35,863 bases of DNA, from IMG/VR virus record IMGVR_UViG_3300020469_000120, positions 1 to 35,863 of that record; one strand, given 5' to 3'. Numbering within the stretch: the stretch's first letter is position 1; each line of letters begins with the position of its first letter. The notes under the pieces were generated by a model. That model had not been told where the DNA came from and did no database searches. It saw nothing but the letters and a program-made list of their open reading frames with translations. Shown piece after piece: positions 19,250 to 27,312 of the stretch. Source of the stretch: a virus. The position numbers and the translations under genes were made by a program.

Positions 19250-19300
19250 ATGGAATATGTATATGTATACCGTGGTGTCAAGTACATCGTCAAGAAGTAG
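19250..19300 (+). CDS. Sixteen-residue peptide MEYVYVYRGVKYIVKK
   Basis: A complete tiny ORF with an excellent ribosome site (AAGGAGA at 19237-19243, 6 bases before ATG) lies between the last virion gene and the main terminator. The peptide contains YRGVKY, the core of the DUF4278-type short family known from cyanobacteria and phages. Its strong initiation signal and its own position before the terminator argue for translation. An upstream pairing (ATCGTTT near 19210 with AAATGAT near 19230) could fold just ahead of the ribosome site. Function unknown. Confidence 0.55.
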   Translation: MEYVYVYRGVKYIVKK

Positions 19301-19307
19301 TAAAACT

Positions 19308-19333
19308 AAGGGGTCACTTAAGACCCCTTTTTT
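19308..19333 (+). terminator. Strong terminator between converging arms
   Basis: A perfect 8-bp stem (AAGGGGTC with GACCCCTT) and 6-base loop are followed by a T run ending at 19332. It ends the rightward late transcript 2 bases before the stop of the leftward RNR gene. On the other strand the stem is followed by AGTTTTA, so it may also stop the leftward transcript, though less well. Confidence 0.92.
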
Positions 19334-19334
19334 G

Positions 19335-21224
19335 TTACTCTATTTCACACGCTCCGCCAACACACGCTAACTCTTGAGAACCAGTAGTATTATCTTCCTG
19401 TTCAAAGTTCGACAGGGCTGACCAGTCAATATCTTTAGGCATTGCATTCTTCAACTCCATATACTTGTCTTTGCATATCTTTTCATAAGGAGCTTGTTGA
19501 TATACATGATCGCTGTAAGGTAATAAACTTATACCGGAACAAATATCAAAGTTATCCCACACCCACTGAGCAACCTCCAAGAACTCATCATCTGTATAAT
19601 AAACTGTAATACTGGGCTTATGTTCACACCAATCGTTCTGGTAAGCCTCCCATAAATTTAACTGTTCTATCGCGCTAACCTTGACATCTCCTGACATACT
19701 AGTCGGTGGAGATTTAACCGGAAAACTAAACACTAGATTGGAAGGATTCATTAAGTCCTGTTCCACAGGGAACCCAGACTTTTCCATGAAGGTAGATAGC
19801 GGATCTTTTTGGTCTCCACGTACTCGCCTAATATAATACTGAGAAAAGCGAGGGTGAATCCCACTAGCAGAGTCAACCAACTGAGAAACCGTACCGCTAG
19901 GCTTAACACAAGTAATAGCGGCAGACTGATTAATACCAAGGCGTTCTGCCCACTCTGCATTAGTGTTGATTGCAACATATTTCATCTCCTTTAACCATCT
20001 TGAGTGCATAATAGTAGCAGTCTCAGGTCTTTGTAAAACATCGTGATCCATGATTCCAGTAAGGCTTACACCAAGTAACGCCTCTTCCTCTGTATTCTTT
20101 TTCCATATCTTTCTTAGATATCTAAAGTCAGTTAAGGTAGCCTGTAGTGTTCCAATGATAGTGGCAATCTCAACTTTTCTTTTCAGTGACTTAAGATTAT
20201 CTTCAGGTCTAACAACAACCTCAGATAGATTACAGAATTGATTTGATCTCAAGATAATTTCAGAGCAAGGGTTAGTACCGAAATCCTGATTCGGGTCACG
20301 CCTTTCGTTTCTTGCCGCAATATTCTGTGCCGCAACTCTACTAAAGATACCACGCTCTCCTGCTTTGGACTCATAAAGATTCTGCATCTCAGCAAGGAAA
20401 GATTCAAAGTCAGGCTTTTCGGTGTATGCTACGCTATTGTTAGCTAACCTACGTTGTCCTTCTGCGTTCCACCAATCTCCGGACTTAGCTCTCGCCATTC
20501 TCTGGTCTGACAAGTTAGATAAACTAATTAAAGCTGATCTCCTAACGCCCCCCACTACCACAATGTCAGCTATTTTGCAACAGATATCGTGACATTCTAT
20601 GGACGTAAGTTTTCTCCCTGCGGCTTTTTGAAACGCAGAGATACAGAAGTTAAACAAATCAACTAAAGGTTCAGGACCGCTAGCTCTGCCGCCAAAGGTT
20701 TTTAGTCTAGCACCGGACGGTCTGACTTTACTAACGTCATACTGCGGTATCTTACCGGCGTACAGCATAGCGATAAGCTCTCTAAATGCAGATGCCCACC
20801 CTATCTTACTATCAGCCACAACGATTACGCTGTCTGACTTATGGAATGTCTCAGCTATGATTGGTAGTTTGTTGACAAAGTTTCTTTCAACACTAAAGCC
20901 GACTCCAGTTCCGCACATGAGAACGTACATCAGTTCATCAAATGCTCTGGGCGAATCTATGTGTAGATAACTACAGTTAAATCCGGCTACGTTGTCTTTA
21001 TCTAACGCCTCTCCTGCTGTCATAAGACATCTCATGCTAGGCATTACATCAAGATCGTGTATTGCTTTGAACAATTTCTTACCCATCTTGCTGTCTATCT
21101 GTTTACGATTAAGCCAGAAGTCCACATATCTTTGAACTGTTTCAGCCCACGTTTCCCTTCTTCCTTCTTCCGGAATCCAACGTGCATACCTAGACTTGTG
21201 TATAAACTGTTGATACTGATCCAT
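19335..21224 (-). CDS. nrdJ: Adenosylcobalamin-dependent ribonucleoside-triphosphate reductase (class II)
   Basis: 629 residues, a monomeric class II RNR of the Lactobacillus type (about 740 residues there), shortened as usual in phages. It reduces NTPs to dNTPs using B12. Visible catalytic residues are Cys84 (GFNCSYLHI) and Cys331 (FCNLSE), the redox pair; Cys320 and Glu322 in NPCSEI, for the thiyl radical and general acid/base; and Cys621/Cys626 in the C-terminal CVGGAC shuttle. GVRRSALISLS and the KPSGTVSQL nucleotide-site motif are also present. GGAGGAG precedes the ATG, which directly follows the DUF3310 stop. As the last gene of the replication arm it supplies dNTPs and would depend on cobalamin in the host. 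Confidence 0.96.
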   Translation of the reverse strand: MDQYQQFIHKSRYARWIPEEGRRETWAETVQRYVDFWLNRKQIDSKMGKKLFKAIHDLDVMPSMRCLMTAGEALDKDNVAGFNCSYLHIDSPRAFDELMYVLMCGTGVGFSVERNFVNKLPIIAETFHKSDSVIVVADSKIGWASAFRELIAMLYAGKIPQYDVSKVRPSGARLKTFGGRASGPEPLVDLFNFCISAFQKAAGRKLTSIECHDICCKIADIVVVGGVRRSALISLSNLSDQRMARAKSGDWWNAEGQRRLANNSVAYTEKPDFESFLAEMQNLYESKAGERGIFSRVAAQNIAARNERRDPNQDFGTNPCSEIILRSNQFCNLSEVVVRPEDNLKSLKRKVEIATIIGTLQATLTDFRYLRKIWKKNTEEEALLGVSLTGIMDHDVLQRPETATIMHSRWLKEMKYVAINTNAEWAERLGINQSAAITCVKPSGTVSQLVDSASGIHPRFSQYYIRRVRGDQKDPLSTFMEKSGFPVEQDLMNPSNLVFSFPVKSPPTSMSGDVKVSAIEQLNLWEAYQNDWCEHKPSITVYYTDDEFLEVAQWVWDNFDICSGISLLPYSDHVYQQAPYEKICKDKYMELKNAMPKDIDWSALSNFEQEDNTTGSQELACVGGACEIE

Positions 21225-21461
21225 TTACTTATTCTCCTCCTCTACTATGCCTATTAATTTATTTAAGTACCACTTACACTTACCTAAGTCCTGTACTTGT
21301 TTCCCTTTGTAATCATACCTCCACAAGTATTTCATACAGTTACCCTTGAGGTAACCTTTGAATGCGTGTGATGACATTGATTCTTCGATAGCTTCTATAC
21401 ACTCTATTGTACCACAGTTATAGTGCTTAGGTCTATATATTTCTTCATCTTCCACTGACAT
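21225..21461 (-). CDS. DUF3310 family protein
   Basis: 78 residues from the ATG at 21461, which has GGAG 8 bases upstream; a longer TTG start at 21473 would include the ribosome site itself. The signature YRPKHYNCGTIECIEAIEES, then FKGYLKGNCMKYLWRYDYKG and LGKCKWYLNKLI is the DUF3310 family found in phage replication regions (related to a domain in the T7 gp1.7 nucleotide kinase). It sits between endonuclease I and RNR, so a nucleotide-metabolism role is plausible. Its 5' end overlaps the endonuclease gene by 17 bases. Confidence 0.85.
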   Translation of the reverse strand: MSVEDEEIYRPKHYNCGTIECIEAIEESMSSHAFKGYLKGNCMKYLWRYDYKGKQVQDLGKCKWYLNKLIGIVEEENK

Positions 21462-21825
21462 TTTTTTCTCCAATGTATTTTACAAGCATATCTACAGTGT
21501 CGATAGTGTAGTATTTAAAGCGTTCCTTATCACACCATTTACCCATACATATCTTACTTCCCTTCCGTACTTTCTTATTAGGATTGGAAAATATAAACAC
21601 TAATTCCCAGTCCGGACAAGAGTCACGTATCGATGTGTACTTCTTTGTGTCCCCTACCCGAAAGAAACCTTTTACTTCCACAAGGATTCTTTTCTTTTCA
21701 TGTACAAAATCAGGTAAATAATTCTTCGATATGATGTAAGGAATCTTATAAGGCTCATACTTAAACTGTTTGTTTAGCTTAAGTTGAACAGCCTCCTCAA
21801 GTCCTGACCTGAATTTATTAATCAT
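21445..21825 (-). CDS. Endonuclease I (Holliday junction resolvase, T7 gp3-like)
   Basis: 126 residues (T7 gp3 has 149). FRSGLEEAV supplies Glu10, equivalent to T7 Glu20. YLPDFV supplies Asp39 (T7 Asp55), and ILVEVKG supplies Glu50 and Lys52 (T7 Glu65/Lys67), so the complete PD-(D/E)XK active site is present. The C-terminal half (KGSKICMGKWCDKE) matches the family. It resolves branched replication intermediates and helps degrade host DNA. It overlaps the exonuclease gene by 8 bases. Confidence 0.93.
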   Translation of the reverse strand: MINKFRSGLEEAVQLKLNKQFKYEPYKIPYIISKNYLPDFVHEKKRILVEVKGFFRVGDTKKYTSIRDSCPDWELVFIFSNPNKKVRKGSKICMGKWCDKERFKYYTIDTVDMLVKYIGEKNVSGR

Positions 21826-22705
21826 TGATAATTATTTCCTGTACTTTAGGTTCATTTACGACTTTTGCGAGAAATCTTGGAGCGTAGGAATAATTGAATA
21901 TTCTTAACTCTGGGTAGCAATGTCTTTTGAATTGACAATACGAGCAACCAATAGCCAGTTTTAAGTTTCCTGACTTGCCATCGGGTATAGGCTGATAGCA
22001 AAGTTGTTCCGGTTCCGGTTGCTCTACGAGCTTTTTTACATGGCGCACCCTTTCCTCTATAGTCTGTTCATTGAGAATAGAGTGAACGTCCGCGCTCTCA
22101 TCATCAAGATCATACTTCAAAAAAGTAAGGTGTCCATTAGATTTATCCATAGCTAACCAACCAAAGGTTCTCTCACCCTCTGAGTGTGCGTATGCTTTGA
22201 TCTGATCGATGTAACCAAAAGGATCATCGAATGCTAGGGTTCCTTCCTTAAACTTTTTAAAACCGTATGGGCTTGCTGATTTAACGTCTGTAACTACGCC
22301 GTCTATCCGGCAGTCCATGTGACCAATGATACCTTCAACCTCACAAACTTTCTGCTCATCAGTAACTTCATGTCCGGACAATCTAGTGAGAAACAAAAGT
22401 AACTCTTCAATCAAATGTCCGTACATAAACTTAACGTAAGTGTGCGGTAGAATTTTCTCTGCGGCAGTCTTATGAAAGGCATTCCATAAATACTTATCTG
22501 TCCTTCCAATACTGGACAACCTTAATCTTCTTTGGTTGTCTTTTGATCTAACCTCAGAGAACTCTTTCTTCATTAGAACTTTAACGGCCTCACCGAATCG
22601 TTCTATCTCTTCATCCACATTCACATCTTCAGGAGGTGTCCTGTTAATCATCAAGTTATAAATGTCATTGACTAAAGTTTCTGTTGTTTTCTTTTTGTTA
22701 GTCAC
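21818..22705 (-). CDS. PD-(D/E)XK exonuclease (RecB/Cas4-like)
   Basis: 295 residues from a GTG at 22705, which has AGAGG upstream and lies just after the polymerase stop; a longer GTG start at 22738 would overlap the polymerase. Nuclease motifs are GHLIEELL, GHMDCRIDGVVTDVKSAS (acid then D-V-K) and the downstream QIKAYA helix. Cysteines in LCYQP and GCSYCQFKRHC could bind an Fe-S cluster as in Cas4/AddB-type nucleases. It takes the place of the T7 gp6 exonuclease next to polymerase and endonuclease I and probably degrades host DNA or processes ends. Confidence 0.88.
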   Translation of the reverse strand: MTNKKKTTETLVNDIYNLMINRTPPEDVNVDEEIERFGEAVKVLMKKEFSEVRSKDNQRRLRLSSIGRTDKYLWNAFHKTAAEKILPHTYVKFMYGHLIEELLLFLTRLSGHEVTDEQKVCEVEGIIGHMDCRIDGVVTDVKSASPYGFKKFKEGTLAFDDPFGYIDQIKAYAHSEGERTFGWLAMDKSNGHLTFLKYDLDDESADVHSILNEQTIEERVRHVKKLVEQPEPEQLCYQPIPDGKSGNLKLAIGCSYCQFKRHCYPELRIFNYSYAPRFLAKVVNEPKVQEIIIND

Positions 22706-22719
22706 TTGTATTCCTCTTG

Positions 22720-24450
22720 TTAGTGAGTTTCTGCCCACGAATCTCCGACTTTGTACTCCCCTTCGAGTGGGCAGTTGAGATTGAAGTGCAGTCCTGCCGC
22801 CTCGATACAGCTACAGGCGAGTCTACCAAAAACCTCAGCCTTCTCTTGCTCGACCTCTGTCTGGATTTCATCGTGTATATTACCTACAAAGTGATACTTA
22901 AGTTTCCATTTAGTTGCGTACTCATCCAACAAAGCAAGGGCTTTCTTCATAACAATAGCTCCTGCTGATTGTAGCAACGTATTTAGAGCCGCGTGTTCTG
23001 ATCGTACATAGACCCTTCGCCTATCCAGTCCAAGAACATAGCCTCTTCCTGCCGCCACGCTAACTCTTTCTCGTAGCTCTTTAAGAGCCGGCGTATTTCT
23101 GAGGAATTTTTCCTTAACTCTTCGACCATCTCCTGCATTTCCACCGATGATAGTTCCGATCTTAGCATCTCCGGCTCCGTAAAGAAAAGCGTAGTAGAAA
23201 GTCTTCGCCTGATCTCTAGTCGCAACGCCGCTAGCCAACTGATTTGCACTGTGAATGTCTCCCTGCAATACTTCATTTGTATAGTCCTCGTCATTCATGT
23301 AATGTGCTAGCATACGTGCCTCAAGGCCACTAGCATCCATACCTACTATTTTATAACCATCAGGGGCAATCCATAGTTCTCTACATTCCTTCCCATAGGG
23401 AGAATATACAGCCGGAATTTGCCCCATGTTTGGTCCTGAGTGAGTCATTCGTCCAGTCACAGCACCGTTAGTATTGACGTATCCGTGGACTCTACCATCG
23501 TCCTCAACTGCATCAACCCAACTCTGTATCTGAGCGACTCTTTTTTGTATCATCAAGTACTCACCAATCAATGTAGCTTGGGGTATTCCCTTGACTTTAC
23601 TCAGCACATTCTCGTCTACAACTGGATGTCCAGTCTCAGTAAGCTTCTCAGGTTTCCACCCGAAATGTTGCAAGTGCCTACCGATTTGTTGGCGAGAACC
23701 TAGATTGAACAACGGATAGTCGAGCCTACTGAAAGCACCACAAACTGTTCCCCATTGTTCCCCTAGAAATTTTAAACCAACAACCGATGTCGTCCCATCC
23801 TTTTTAATTTTCGGAACGACTGTCTTAATAAATACCGGTAACGGTTTAAATGTTTTCTGCACATCTTCTTCAAGTTCATTCTTTCTCTCCTTAAGTTTAG
23901 CCAATAATTCTAGAGCTTTCCCCTCATCAAGTAACCATCCTCGATCAATCTGCCTTGTAATAATGCTTTGTACTTGACGCTCAAGATCAATGCTTTCAGA
24001 GCTAAAACCTCTAAGTTTATGTACGAGCGTCCTGTAGACCTGTACATTAAGTTTAACATCTTGTATGCAATACGATAGCATATCATACGAAAAAACTGTC
24101 CAATCATTATGTTCTCCTTTTGGATAGTTCAACATATTACCCCAGTTTTCCAGAGAGTGTCCACCATCTCTCGATGGGTCTTCCAGTCTGGACATGACTA
24201 GAGTATCCGTAAGTTTGCACTCAGAGAAATCAACCTTAAGTAACTTCTCTAGTACTGGTATATCATATCCAATAATATTGTGACCGATGAACTCGATGGG
24301 TTTATTATCTTCAACCCACTTAGGAAAATCTTGAAGTGCTGTGTCTACCCAAGATGTACCTTCATCTGTCTCCAGATTATGGATGCAAATACACCATACA
24401 GTATCAGGCTTGAGACCATTTGCCTCTATGTCGATCACTACCTTGTCCAT
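22720..24450 (-). CDS. DNA polymerase, family A (T7-like)
   Basis: 576 residues (T7 gp5 has 704). The N-terminal 3'-5' exonuclease is intact: Asp7/Glu9 (VIDIEANG), Asp63 (HNIIGYDIP) and Asp131 (YCIQDVKLN). The polymerase motifs are TGRMTHSGPNMGQIP (332-346), motif A MDASGLEAR with Asp372, motif B R412-K416-Y420-Y424 in RDQAKTFYYAFLYG, and motif C HDE at 526-528. The residue equivalent to E. coli Pol I Phe762 is Tyr420, as in T7. The missing length lies mainly in the thumb/linker region. The start overlaps the helicase stop (TAATG). Confidence 0.97.
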   Translation of the reverse strand: MDKVVIDIEANGLKPDTVWCICIHNLETDEGTSWVDTALQDFPKWVEDNKPIEFIGHNIIGYDIPVLEKLLKVDFSECKLTDTLVMSRLEDPSRDGGHSLENWGNMLNYPKGEHNDWTVFSYDMLSYCIQDVKLNVQVYRTLVHKLRGFSSESIDLERQVQSIITRQIDRGWLLDEGKALELLAKLKERKNELEEDVQKTFKPLPVFIKTVVPKIKKDGTTSVVGLKFLGEQWGTVCGAFSRLDYPLFNLGSRQQIGRHLQHFGWKPEKLTETGHPVVDENVLSKVKGIPQATLIGEYLMIQKRVAQIQSWVDAVEDDGRVHGYVNTNGAVTGRMTHSGPNMGQIPAVYSPYGKECRELWIAPDGYKIVGMDASGLEARMLAHYMNDEDYTNEVLQGDIHSANQLASGVATRDQAKTFYYAFLYGAGDAKIGTIIGGNAGDGRRVKEKFLRNTPALKELRERVSVAAGRGYVLGLDRRRVYVRSEHAALNTLLQSAGAIVMKKALALLDEYATKWKLKYHFVGNIHDEIQTEVEQEKAEVFGRLACSCIEAAGLHFNLNCPLEGEYKVGDSWAETH

Positions 24451-26081
24451 TAGAAATCTCCATCATCAACTGGACAAGTAGTTTCGTGCATCCGTCCTGT
24501 GTCCTTGTCATAGAACAAGTAACAAGCCGGCCCTGTGAGTCCCACAAATCTATTCTTAAGGACTCGTACTGTAGTTGTGTTTCTAACCTTGGGGTCTTTG
24601 TGTTGTTGATCACGCTCCAAACCAATCACGATGTCGGACAACTGAGCGATAGCCGCTGAACCTCTGAGTTCACCTAAACTTATCTTGCCGCCGTCTTCAT
24701 GCGCCTTGGAACCACTTGGTCTTCTCAAGTGAGATACAAGAAACAAACCAACTCCAGTTTCCTGAACTAGCTTTCTCAAGTTAGTCATTATACTGTCGAT
24801 AGCTTTTCTCTCATCCCCTGTATCCTGATCACTCACAACAATACTCAGGTGGTCCAGTATAATCCACTTACAGTCCAGACCTTTTGCCATGTACCTTATT
24901 CTTCCCAATAGGTTGTCTTCATTTGTAGACCCCCAATGATCGAACAAGTACACCCGATTCTTACCTAAAGTATTCTCCCAATATCTTCTCTTATCATCCT
25001 CGCTAACGTGTTTATCTAAGTGAAGTAAACGATTGGCCTCGATGGACATAAGACCTAGTGCTGTCTTGGTAATGTCCTCTTCGAGCGCAAGGATGCCAAT
25101 GTTATCTTCAGTTTGTTGCAATAAATAATACTCAAGCTCACGTACTATTTGTGATTTACCCATGCCGGAACCAGATGTTATGGTCACCAATTCTTGGGGT
25201 CTAAAACCGTATGTAAGCTCGTTTAAGCAAGCCCAAGGGTAGGGTATAGACTCCCTATCGGAACGCTCTAATATCATGTCCCACGTATCTCTACCGGCAA
25301 CTATACCATCGGGTTGATAGGTCTTTGCGTTCCACCACTCACGAACAAACGCTTGGACCTTGTTTTCCTGTAGCATGGCCCCTGCGTCCTTCAAGGGGAG
25401 TACTACATTCTTAGCTTTGTTGGGACTAAAGAGATCAAGCACACGCTTTGCCGCATCTTGTCCTGCCTTATCACTATCAAAGCATATCACTACGTTCTCA
25501 AACGATTCTAACCATTCAAGATTTTCTTTGATATCCTTTGCGGCTCCGGCGGCTCCACTTCTGATCGAGACAACGGCGTACTTTCCATCGAACATTTCAC
25601 TGACAGCCATGCCGCAGACCTCGCCCTCTGTGATCGTAACGTACTTACCGCCACCCTTGAACGCCTGTTGACCGAACAACCCAACATTATTGAACTCTCC
25701 TGTAGAATAAAAGTTTTTGTTTTCACATATCCTGACCTTCGAGCCAGTCAATGCACCTGAATCCTTATCATAGTAAGGGTAGTAATGTTTCACGATTTGT
25801 CCGTCCGATCCGAACTCGACAGTCACGCCATACTTACTGGCGATGGACTGACTAATTCTTCTGTCGGGGATCGCGGCAATAACTCCTGTCATGTCTAAAG
25901 ACCTCGATTGTTTATATCTTTCCAGACTGACCACGTTACCGTCACCTCTTTCTCTGTAGCCACATTCGGCTGTAAAGCAAAACGCATGACCGTCTGAATA
26001 TCTAGCTAAGTTATCCTGTGAGCCACACTTAGGGCATGGCTCATGTTGGATAAATTTAGAATCGTCCTGACCTTTTATCAA
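24450..26081 (-). CDS. Primase-helicase (T7 gp4-like)
   Basis: 543 residues (T7 gp4 has 566), both halves complete. The zinc ribbon is Cys16/Cys19/Cys35/Cys40. The TOPRIM primase has Glu152 (ITEGEV) and Asp202/Asp204 (CFDSDKAGQDAA). In the RecA-type helicase, Walker A is GSGMGKS (304-310), Walker B is WIILDHL with Asp410, and the sensor is His451 in VSHLRRP; the region ISLGELRGSAAIAQLSD also matches DnaB/T7 helicases. It primes and unwinds for the polymerase encoded next. The start overlaps the SSB gene by 4 bases. Confidence 0.96.
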   Translation of the reverse strand: MIKGQDDSKFIQHEPCPKCGSQDNLARYSDGHAFCFTAECGYRERGDGNVVSLERYKQSRSLDMTGVIAAIPDRRISQSIASKYGVTVEFGSDGQIVKHYYPYYDKDSGALTGSKVRICENKNFYSTGEFNNVGLFGQQAFKGGGKYVTITEGEVCGMAVSEMFDGKYAVVSIRSGAAGAAKDIKENLEWLESFENVVICFDSDKAGQDAAKRVLDLFSPNKAKNVVLPLKDAGAMLQENKVQAFVREWWNAKTYQPDGIVAGRDTWDMILERSDRESIPYPWACLNELTYGFRPQELVTITSGSGMGKSQIVRELEYYLLQQTEDNIGILALEEDITKTALGLMSIEANRLLHLDKHVSEDDKRRYWENTLGKNRVYLFDHWGSTNEDNLLGRIRYMAKGLDCKWIILDHLSIVVSDQDTGDERKAIDSIMTNLRKLVQETGVGLFLVSHLRRPSGSKAHEDGGKISLGELRGSAAIAQLSDIVIGLERDQQHKDPKVRNTTTVRVLKNRFVGLTGPACYLFYDKDTGRMHETTCPVDDGDF

Positions 26082-26440
26082 AAGTCGCTCCCTGTATCTT
26101 CGACTCGCTCAAGGATTTTGATTTTGTTAAGGTAAGTTGACAACCCATGTACAGGGTGTTCATTGCCTTCGGTCCATAAAACACGAACCGTTGAACCTCT
26201 ACCGATTCTACCTTCAAAGGGGGAACCGTCTGTATCAAAGACAGGTACGGTGTACTTGGTGCTAAACTTTCTTTGCTTAGTTCCGTCATACTCACGCATC
26301 TTGACACCCTTATCGATTAGCTTACTAGCTGTCGCTTCGTCCAGAGACAAAACCACAGAGTATTTACCAGTAGACTGACCCTGATAATATTCATGCTCGT
26401 CTAGATTCTCGAATGCGATTGCTCCTTCTAATACTGCCAT
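26078..26440 (-). CDS. Single-stranded DNA-binding protein
   Basis: 120 residues. The beta-rich body (TGKYSVVLSLDEATASKL, then STKYTVPVFDTDG and STVRVLWTE) and the acidic, Phe-ended tail VEDTGSDF match phage SSBs of the T7 gp2.5 functional type, whose acidic C-terminal Phe contacts polymerase and helicase. It is the first gene after the leftward control region and is coupled to the helicase (ATGA). An AGAGG ribosome site precedes the ATG. Recognition rests on the tail, length and gene order rather than on a strict sequence motif. Confidence 0.82.
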   Translation of the reverse strand: MAVLEGAIAFENLDEHEYYQGQSTGKYSVVLSLDEATASKLIDKGVKMREYDGTKQRKFSTKYTVPVFDTDGSPFEGRIGRGSTVRVLWTEGNEHPVHGLSTYLNKIKILERVEDTGSDF

Positions 26441-26472
26441 AGAAATATCCTCTTGTTAGTTAATAAAGTAAG

Positions 26473-26519
26473 TACTTTAGTTATCTATTAAATTATAAAT
26501 TAATTATCCAACTAAAGTA
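26473..26519. repeat. 10-bp inverted repeat in SSB leader
   Basis: TACTTTAGTT (26473-26482) and AACTAAAGTA (26510-26519) are perfect inverted copies separated by 27 AT-rich bases. They lie between the leftward extended -10 element and the SSB start. Related ACTAAAG words occur at 29404-29411 and 29461-29467 in the rightward control region, which suggests a shared regulator site. Confidence 0.7.
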
Positions 26520-26529
26520 ACTTAGGTAT

Positions 26530-26538
26530 ATTATAACA
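26530..26538 (-). promoter_or_regulatory. Extended -10 promoter for the replication operon
   Basis: Read on the minus strand, TGTTATAAT is a perfect extended -10 (TGnTATAAT). There is no good -35 at 17-18 bases (TTCCTA only), which is tolerated by extended -10 promoters. It lies about 90 bases before the SSB start in the 135-bp gap 26441-26575, which contains no gene. Confidence 0.65.
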
Positions 26539-26575
26539 CAATAATAAAATTAATAGGAATCTTTTTGTGACCCGA

Positions 26576-26770
26576 TTATAACTGTTGGTCATTTAACATC
26601 TTAATGAACTCAACGTAACTGACATATTTTTCTATGTTGTGTTGTCCATCAAGAATAGCTTCGTTAGAAATCGAGAGGCACTTCCGGCACAGATCAATAA
26701 ATCTTCCCTGTTCCTTTCGTGTCCTCTCAAAATCATCGAGAACTACGTTACAAGCTTTACACCTACTCAT
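26576..26770 (-). CDS. Small zinc-finger-like protein
   Basis: 64 residues. CKAC (Cys4/Cys7) and CRKC (Cys28/Cys31) form a likely four-cysteine zinc site, followed by a helical acidic tail. Short proteins starting with a CxxC pair and a DLCxxC are common in T7-like and marine phage early regions. DNA binding or host takeover is possible but unproven. It overlaps the upstream gene by 8 bases. Confidence 0.7.
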   Translation of the reverse strand: MSRCKACNVVLDDFERTRKEQGRFIDLCRKCLSISNEAILDGQHNIEKYVSYVEFIKMLNDQQL

Positions 26771-27002
26771 GTCTGCCTATGGTCTTGTTATATTCCCATC
26801 TAACCTCTGAGTCGGTATAGACCTTGTAAGAATCCATCAAAGCTTGTTTAGCAATCTCACGCACGTTGTCTAAGCTTAGATAAGCCATGTCATGCTCCGA
26901 TAACTCCTCGATGTAATCCTCCCTCATTTCAGGCTCAAGGCGTAACTCTTGAACTACGCTATCATCTGGCTCAGACCATAGCTCGCTTTTAACTTTCCCC
27001 AT
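26763..27002 (-). CDS. Hypothetical early protein
   Basis: 79 residues, starting at the ATG at 27002 with GGAGG 9 bases upstream; a TTG at 27011 would abut the ribosome site and is less likely. It is strongly acidic and helical (PEMREDYIEELSEHDMAYLS, then REIAKQALMDSYKVYTDSEV). No known domain. It overlaps both neighbours slightly, so it is part of the leftward early operon. Confidence 0.7.
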   Translation of the reverse strand: MGKVKSELWSEPDDSVVQELRLEPEMREDYIEELSEHDMAYLSLDNVREIAKQALMDSYKVYTDSEVRWEYNKTIGRHE

Positions 27003-27216
27003 AAAAATCAACCTCCATATCTTGGTGAACTATACCGAATGTTATCACAATTAGAGGCAAAAGTACAACAATTCCTCTGAAAGCCATCGCATTTAATTCA
27101 CCGGTTCCTTGGTCGATGGTCCAGACAGGGCGAGATTCAGTGAACTCGATGTCCAAACCTGTACCATTTCTGAACTCCACAGTCAAGTGTCGTTCCCCTA
27201 TCTTCAATGTTTTCAT
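26989..27216 (-). CDS. Small membrane protein, early region
   Basis: 75 residues. The soluble beta-rich N-terminus (LTVEFRNGTGLDIEFTESRP) is followed by one transmembrane segment at about 46-63 (FRGIVVLLPLIVITFGIV) and a short acidic tail. AGAGG precedes the ATG. It is the first gene after the internal terminator at 27280. Possible superinfection exclusion or membrane function; no family recognised. Confidence 0.7.
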   Translation of the reverse strand: MKTLKIGERHLTVEFRNGTGLDIEFTESRPVWTIDQGTGELNAMAFRGIVVLLPLIVITFGIVHQDMEVDFYGES

Positions 27217-27252
27217 ATATTTGCACCTCTTTTTTAAAGTTAAGTGTCAGGT

Positions 27253-27276
27253 ATTGTCTCTGTTTGAATAGACAAT
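27253..27276 (-). other. Stem-loop next to the early terminator
   Basis: ATTGTCT and AGACAAT form a perfect 7-bp inverted repeat with a 10-base loop, three bases beyond the terminator hairpin at 27280-27303. It could be an RNase III-type processing site or an operator for the membrane protein gene downstream. Confidence 0.55.
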
Positions 27277-27279
27277 GAA

Positions 27280-27303
27280 AAACCCACTCGTATGAATGGG
27301 CTT
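27280..27303 (-). terminator. Terminator inside the leftward early operon
   Basis: On the minus strand AAGCCCATTC pairs with GAGTGGGTTT around a 4-base ATAC loop, with five T residues at its 3' edge. The stem has two G-T pairs. It lies just after the gene ending at 27313 and would split early genes (27.3-28.9 kb) from the replication genes. Confidence 0.72.
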
Positions 27304-27312
27304 GTTCGTTAT

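Noticed and set aside
22705-22738. Longer GTG start of the exonuclease (MGRNSLTRG...)
   Set aside because: It would overlap the polymerase end and include the AGAGG ribosome site; the GTG at 22705 is properly spaced.
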